Shown piece by piece: positions 59,953 through 64,000 of a DNA stretch of 64,000 nt. Position numbers and translations under genes: made by a program. The stretch's first letter is position 1; each line of letters opens with the position of its first letter. The notes under the pieces are model-generated. The model saw only the letters and a list, made by a program, of their open reading frames with translations, did not search any database and had not been told where the DNA came from. The stretch is from Acidimicrobiia bacterium (GTDB lineage: Bacteria; Actinomycetota; Acidimicrobiia; Acidimicrobiales; Poriferisodalaceae): positions 103,459-167,458 of the forward strand of contig DUBN01000078.1 of NCBI GenBank assembly GCA_012960315.1, read 5' to 3'.

Positions 59953-61232
59953 GCGAACACGCCTCCTGAAGTTGCTAACGGGATTCGGTCGATCGCAAAG
60001 AGATCATCCGGGACATCGGGGTCATATGGAGCTTCCGCGCCGGTAATTGCGCGTGCGGTCATCGCTCCGATACCGGGAGCGAGCTTAAATCCGTGTCCGC
60101 TGAACCCATTTGCTAACCACAGCCCTGGTATTTCGCTCGGCCCTACAATCGGGTGGCTGTCTTGCTCATTAATCGTGTACAAGCCACATGTTCCCGTCGT
60201 TGTACCGACATGTCGAACACCAGGCGCCCGATGTTGGAATGCCGCCAACGTTGCCTCAACACATTCTTGATCCGGGCTCGTTCGGAAATCATCTGGATCT
60301 TTAGTGGCTTCCATAAAGCTAGGAATTTCCGGAGACACCAAGAGGATCTGTTCCCCGCTTCTCTCCATTCGGTAACAACCGTCAGTGCTGCCGTCGAAAG
60401 TGATGGGCAAGCGGGGGTCCGTATCACCCCATTCCCTCAAGACCAGCTGGACACGGGTGGGAGTCAAGGTCCATCTTTTTTGAGCACCGGCCATTTGGTT
60501 TATCTGGTTGCACCAAGGTCCGGCTGCGTTAACAACCAGTCCGCAGCGAACCTCGTCACCGTTATCTAGTCGAACACCGACAACTCGACCTTTGTCAGTA
60601 ACAACGTCTGCTACGCCGATGCTGAAGCGGACATCTACGCCTTCCCTTTTCGAGGCGGCAATTAGATCGGCGTTTGCGCCTGCTGGGTCAGCAATCCCTG
60701 CTTCAACTTCGTATAGAAAGGATTCGCCCTGTCGACATTGATGCCTATCGATCGCTTCGAAATCAATGGGTTCGACACATAAATCTAGTTCCGGCCAGCG
60801 ATCTAACGCTTCTCGTGCTGAAAGAGTTTCTACTGCAACACCGTTGCTATGCAGCCTTTTGTGCTCAGCGGCAAGTTGGTCAACTGTTCGATCGAAAACC
60901 CAAAGAGCCCCCATTTCGGTGTAACTACTTATCGGGTCCTGAAGTCCTGTGAAATCGCTCCACGATCGGTAGGCCAACTGACTGCGGTAGGCCAGTCGAA
61001 CAACTTCAGGAACCGTGTACCGGCAGCGCGAAATAGCTACCGAAGCACCGGTGGAGCCAGTCGCTGGCCCGGCTGCCTTGTCGACTACAAGAACTCTCAG
61101 TTGGCTACGGCGAGCAATTTGGTACGCGACAGCGGAGCCGATAATTCCCGCACCAACAATGACTACGTCAACGTCAGGTTCCGATGTCAGTTGTACATCT
61201 GCGGTGTTACTGACATCTTCACTTTGAATCAT
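59949..61232 (-). CDS. FAD-dependent oxidoreductase (DAO/sarcosine oxidase-like)
   Basis: A 427-residue D-amino acid oxidase-fold protein. The dinucleotide motif VVIVGAGIIGSAVAYQIA (about residue 24) is followed by AAGPATGSTGASVAI, VNAAGPWCNQIN (about 228), and a C-terminal GLWLANGFSGHGFKLAPGIG (about 385). This group oxidises N-methyl or primary amines of small amino acids (sarcosine, dimethylglycine) or related substrates, with electrons to O2 or an ETF. It is isolated on the minus strand. The substrate is unknown. Confidence 0.83.
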   Translation of the reverse strand: MIQSEDVSNTADVQLTSEPDVDVVIVGAGIIGSAVAYQIARRSQLRVLVVDKAAGPATGSTGASVAISRCRYTVPEVVRLAYRSQLAYRSWSDFTGLQDPISSYTEMGALWVFDRTVDQLAAEHKRLHSNGVAVETLSAREALDRWPELDLCVEPIDFEAIDRHQCRQGESFLYEVEAGIADPAGANADLIAASKREGVDVRFSIGVADVVTDKGRVVGVRLDNGDEVRCGLVVNAAGPWCNQINQMAGAQKRWTLTPTRVQLVLREWGDTDPRLPITFDGSTDGCYRMERSGEQILLVSPEIPSFMEATKDPDDFRTSPDQECVEATLAAFQHRAPGVRHVGTTTGTCGLYTINEQDSHPIVGPSEIPGLWLANGFSGHGFKLAPGIGAMTARAITGAEAPYDPDVPDDLFAIDRIPLATSGGVFA

Positions 61233-61343
61233 CAGAGCACCTCGAAGCTATTCGTTCGGTCGGCTCCCCCGCCCAACCGAAATCTGTCAGTAGCCCTATC
61301 GTCGCCCTTGGGGTTCATACGGGAACAGTATTTGTGGCTTAAT

Positions 61344-61862
61344 TCAATCATTACCGAGGAGGGTTTCGATCTCTTCCACGACTGCTTCGACAGATTTTCG
61401 GTCAGTCTGGATTTGTTGAAATCTGCTGTACCCCGCAACTCGCTCTTCATAGAGCAGTCGAAGCTCCGCCTCGCTGGAGCCTGCTAATAATGGTCGTACT
61501 GATTCATCTTCATCAATAAGGAGTCGGCGTTTGATCTCCTCAATGGAAGCGGTCAGACAAATAACTCTGCCAGTTGAACCCAATGCCTCCGCGCAGTCTG
61601 GGTCGAGCATCATCCGGCCACCGGTCGCGATCACAAGGCCAGAAGTTTTTTCAAGTTCTGAAGCTATGTCGCGTTCCATCTCCCTGAACGCGGCTTCTCC
61701 TTGAGTGGCGAAAATTTCTTCAATAGAACCGTGTCGGTCGGCAATTATTTCATCGGTATCTATATAGGACGCATTGCGTTGAACCGCGAGTAAACGTCCC
61801 ACAGTCGACTTTCCGGTCGCCATAAAGCCAGTCAATACAACATTAGATTTGCGGTCACCCAC
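61344..61862 (-). CDS. aroK: Shikimate kinase (AroK)
   Basis: A 172-residue kinase with the P-loop GFMATGKSTVG (about residue 11), the acidic DTDEIIAD (about 34), FREMERD (about 58) and the ATGGRMML shikimate-binding loop (about 77), with LLAGSSEAEL and RxxxY-type C-terminal helices. It phosphorylates shikimate in aromatic amino acid synthesis. The GTG at 61862 is chosen; the longer frame to 62066 runs over the divergent exporter gene and is not family-like. No other shikimate gene (aroB, aroC) is near. It starts 20 bp from the divergent TauE/SafE-type gene. Confidence 0.85.
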   Translation of the reverse strand: MGDRKSNVVLTGFMATGKSTVGRLLAVQRNASYIDTDEIIADRHGSIEEIFATQGEAAFREMERDIASELEKTSGLVIATGGRMMLDPDCAEALGSTGRVICLTASIEEIKRRLLIDEDESVRPLLAGSSEAELRLLYEERVAGYSRFQQIQTDRKSVEAVVEEIETLLGND

Positions 61863-61882
61863 GTTTAACAGCGTACGGGCAA

Positions 61883-62647
61883 GTGCTGGTTGAGGATCTA
61901 CTGATTTCGCAGGGCACCCTATGTCTCGTGTCTGTTGCGGAGTATTTGCTTGCCCTTGGGGTGTTAGCTGTCGGTTGCGGTGTGCAATCAACCTTGGGTA
62001 TCGGCGCAGCTCTCGTTGCTGGACCGACTTTGATGGCCATTGATTCCACGCTGTTGCCGGGGCCAATGCTGGCGATGGCGATGGTCGTTAATGTTCGCAA
62101 TGCTTTTGGAGATCGAAAATTAACGGACCTTGTTGCGTGGAAGAGAGCCATCTGGGGGGCTCCGCTTGGTTTGGTCGCTGGGATCGTCGTTCTCTCGCTA
62201 TTAGATGAGAGCACACTTGCTATTGCGGTTAGTTCTTTTGTTCTCGGAGCGGTCGCGCTACAGCTGGTTGGTCTTCGACCTCCCACGGGAGTCGGCTCGC
62301 AATATATAGCGGGGGCCGCAACAGCGTTCTCTTCAACCGTCGCAGCACTTCCAGGGCCCATATTCGTCATCTTTCATGGGCATCGTGATGCTGGAGCACT
62401 GCGCGGCACTATGGCGAGTTTTATGTTGGTAGCCAGCCCAGCAATTCTTACGATTCTCGCGTTCGACGGGCGATTCAACCTCCGACACCTGTCCCTCGCC
62501 GCGATGCTGTGCCCGGGAATGTTCCTGGGTCTCATATTGGGTCGAGTGCTGCGTACGGTAATCAACGGAAGTTGGTTTCGCTTCGCAATCCTTGGTGTCG
62601 CCTCGTTAAGCGCCATCGCAGTGTTGATCCGAGAAATCGTTTTCTGA
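61883..62647 (+). CDS. TauE/SafE-family sulfite exporter-like permease
   Basis: A 254-residue membrane protein with about 7-8 hydrophobic segments. The first helix contains the family GCGVQSTLGIGAALVAGP signature (about residue 31) and the later SFMLVASPAILTIL and CPGMFLGLILGRVL match the inverted-repeat organisation of the family. It may export sulfite, sulfoacetate or another organic anion. Start GTG 61883; GTG 61928 is an alternative that begins just before the first helix. A TauD-type dioxygenase and a sulfatase in the window make a sulfur connection possible but unproved. Confidence 0.8.
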   Translation: MLVEDLLISQGTLCLVSVAEYLLALGVLAVGCGVQSTLGIGAALVAGPTLMAIDSTLLPGPMLAMAMVVNVRNAFGDRKLTDLVAWKRAIWGAPLGLVAGIVVLSLLDESTLAIAVSSFVLGAVALQLVGLRPPTGVGSQYIAGAATAFSSTVAALPGPIFVIFHGHRDAGALRGTMASFMLVASPAILTILAFDGRFNLRHLSLAAMLCPGMFLGLILGRVLRTVINGSWFRFAILGVASLSAIAVLIREIVF

Positions 62648-62650
62648 TCC

Positions 62651-64000
62651 CTAGTAGAGCTCGCCGCGCATCCCAGCGGATAACTCTTCTTCGTCCCAAT
62701 ATCCAATCATGATGCCTCTTTTAGCTGTGCCACCGGGCGCAGCTGTCGCGTTGATCATGTCGTCGCTAAAGGTGGTGTCATGGTGCCGACTACGGAACCA
62801 TTCAAAAAGCTGTTCATGAAGATCAGCGGCGACGGAACCGAGATTTGGGTCACCGAAACGATCGTGTTGTTCGTGAGGATCTTCATCCAAATCGTAAAGG
62901 AGGTTGGAGCCGATCTCACTCAGCACATATTTGAATCGCTCGTTGCGAAGCATGGTGGCGCGCCGTCGACGTGGTTCTTTTGTCCCCCCCAGATGATTAG
63001 CCATCTCTAGGAATCCCCAATCCGCTTCACACACAACGAACTCTCGTCGCGTGCCGCGCTCACCGTGAAGAACGGGTATTAATGACTCACCCTCAAGCCA
63101 TTGCTTGCGCGTTTCGTTCTCCCCCCCTAGCGCCTCGACAAAGGTCGGGAGTAAATCGATGGCTTCAACCAACTCGTGTGATGTTGTGCCACGAGTGTCA
63201 TCAGCCTGCGAGCGAGGGTCGACGACGATCATTGGAACCCGCACTACCTCTTCATTAATCCAATCTTTTTCGCCCATCCAGTGGTCGCCCATGTATTCGC
63301 CATGATCAGACGTGAACACAACCAGGGTGTCGTCAAGTCGCCCAAGGTGTTCTAGTTCGCTAAATAGTCGACCTAAATGGTCGTCAATTTGTTTCACCAG
63401 TCCTAAATAAGTGGGAAGGACTAGTTGACGCGTTTCAGATCTCGACATGGCTCTGCCGATACGCGATCGTTGGAGCGCGCGGATCACCGGGTGTGTTGTT
63501 TGTAGCTCGGCTTCAGTTCTATTGGGCGCCGGCATCTCTTCACCTGCGTACATGTCGTGGTACGGCGCGGAAACCACATAGGGCCAGTGAGGTTTGATGT
63601 AGCTGAGATGGAGGCACCAGCGATCATCACCAGCGCGTCGAATGAACTCAATAGCCCGATCGGTCATGTAGGCGGTTTCGGAGAGTTCGTCAGGGACGAC
63701 TGCTGGGAACGGCGCTGATCTGAGCAGCCACCCAGAACAAAGTTCTCCGTCTGCGTCAATGACGCTGTTAGCGGCTGTATGCCACGGATTATCACCGGGG
63801 AAGCCTTGGGAACGTAGAAACTGGTTGTATGGCAAATCCATAGGCACTCGTGCGTCCGGATGTAGACCATCGTCATGCTCTTCAGCGTCAAAACCGCATT
63901 CAGAGAGAAACATCCACTCGGGAGAGTTACTGGGGATGGCGAGGCGTTTACGCGCTGCCTCATCGGCTCTCATGTGGGTTTTTCCTACCAACACGGTCCT
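62651..64000 (-). CDS. Sulfatase family protein (5' partial)
   Basis: The gene runs off the right end of the window; at least 449 codons of the C-terminal part are visible. The frame is open to the edge, with VLVGKTHM of the sulfatase core at the end. Conserved features are LSYIKPHWPY (about residue 130 of the visible part), VVFTSDHGEYMGDHW (about 225), which carries the metal aspartate and histidine, and the KDWINEEVVRVPMI segment. The formylglycine motif CxPxR lies upstream and is not visible. It hydrolyses sulfate esters, choline sulfate or aryl or sugar sulfates. It is convergent with the exporter. Confidence 0.85.
   Translation of the reverse strand, partial: RTVLVGKTHMRADEAARKRLAIPSNSPEWMFLSECGFDAEEHDDGLHPDARVPMDLPYNQFLRSQGFPGDNPWHTAANSVIDADGELCSGWLLRSAPFPAVVPDELSETAYMTDRAIEFIRRAGDDRWCLHLSYIKPHWPYVVSAPYHDMYAGEEMPAPNRTEAELQTTHPVIRALQRSRIGRAMSRSETRQLVLPTYLGLVKQIDDHLGRLFSELEHLGRLDDTLVVFTSDHGEYMGDHWMGEKDWINEEVVRVPMIVVDPRSQADDTRGTTSHELVEAIDLLPTFVEALGGENETRKQWLEGESLIPVLHGERGTRREFVVCEADWGFLEMANHLGGTKEPRRRRATMLRNERFKYVLSEIGSNLLYDLDEDPHEQHDRFGDPNLGSVAADLHEQLFEWFRSRHHDTTFSDDMINATAAPGGTAKRGIMIGYWDEEELSAGMRGELY

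Noticed and set aside
61862..62066. A 68-residue N-terminal extension of shikimate kinase.
   Set aside because: It lies opposite the exporter coding region and has no similarity to the family; the GTG at 61862 begins directly before the P-loop strand.
1..64000. CRISPR arrays, tRNA or rRNA genes, insertion sequences, prophage genes and attachment sites.
   Set aside because: No regular direct repeats, no tRNA-like T-loop sequence in the intergenic regions, no transposase or integrase was found by eye. A dedicated tRNA and repeat scan could still find small items.
1..64000. SAR202-type Chloroflexi as the source, because of the many CaiB genes and amidohydrolases.
   Set aside because: The mycothiol-type reductase and Suc/Fer-like protein fit Actinobacteria better. 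The choice is not certain; marker genes outside the window would decide.

Overview
The window looks like part of the genome of an uncultivated, free-living aerobic actinobacterium, most plausibly a marine or soil member of the Acidimicrobiia. This is inference. The support is a homologue of the mycobacterial mycothiol-dependent reductase Rv2466c, a Suc/Fer-like ferredoxin typical of Actinobacteria, an abundance of type III (CaiB/BaiF) CoA-transferases, crotonases, short-chain dehydrogenases and amidohydrolases, moderate GC, and dense packing with many 4-bp stop/start overlaps. I see no rRNA, tRNA, CRISPR array, insertion sequence or phage gene. No stretch over 300 bases lacks a gene. The largest clear gap is 41585-41779, about 195 bases, and it shows nothing recognisable.

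Layout. 1-6944: a partial D-aminoacylase-type amidohydrolase, then a minus-strand run (6944 to 1637) of a GrdB-like selenoprotein, an alpha/beta hydrolase, a degenerate cyclase-homology protein, a zinc alcohol dehydrogenase, a crotonase and an APH-type phosphotransferase. 7053-17307: acyl-CoA and ketone metabolism genes (MaoC-like protein, acyl-CoA dehydrogenase, CoA-transferase, three SDRs, an amidohydrolase, a DUF1015 protein, an MFS exporter and an HSL-type esterase). 17336-35887: a CoA-thioester catabolism block with five CaiB/BaiF genes (two of them fused double-domain proteins), an acyl-CoA synthetase, three hydrolase or dioxygenase genes, crotonases, and a second selenoprotein at 23846. 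35912-49562: crotonase, transporters, dehydrogenases, a ThDP enzyme, an FMN-glutamate-synthase-like protein, a PLP dehydratase and HpaB. 49646-59952: aromatic degradation with hpaH, hpaE, hpaF, hpaG and hpaR plus homogentisate dioxygenase. 59949-64000: FAD oxidoreductase, shikimate kinase, TauE/SafE exporter and a partial sulfatase.

The most important signal is two genes interrupted by an in-frame UGA exactly where their families carry the first cysteine of a CxxC active site. The first is a GrdB/PrdB-like protein (6039-6944, U-P-V-C). The second is an Rv2466c/DsbA-type mycothiol-dependent reductase (23846-24469, U-P-W-C). In both, the reading frame continues through the UGA with strong family similarity on both sides, and a SECIS-like hairpin follows at 17 and 22 nt. 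Ordinary gene calling would split the first into two genes and cut the active site off the second. I read both as selenoproteins. The selenocysteine machinery (selA, selB, selC, selD) is not in this window, so that part is a prediction about the rest of the genome.

The other recurring theme is a set of enzymes that keep the fold but lose canonical catalytic residues: a CoA-transferase without its glutamate, crotonases without one or both glutamates, an SDR without its lysine, a MaoC-like protein without the Asp/His pair, and a zinc dehydrogenase without the structural zinc lobe. The homoprotocatechuate pathway is present without its ring-cleaving dioxygenase HpaD, next to a complete homogentisate dioxygenase.
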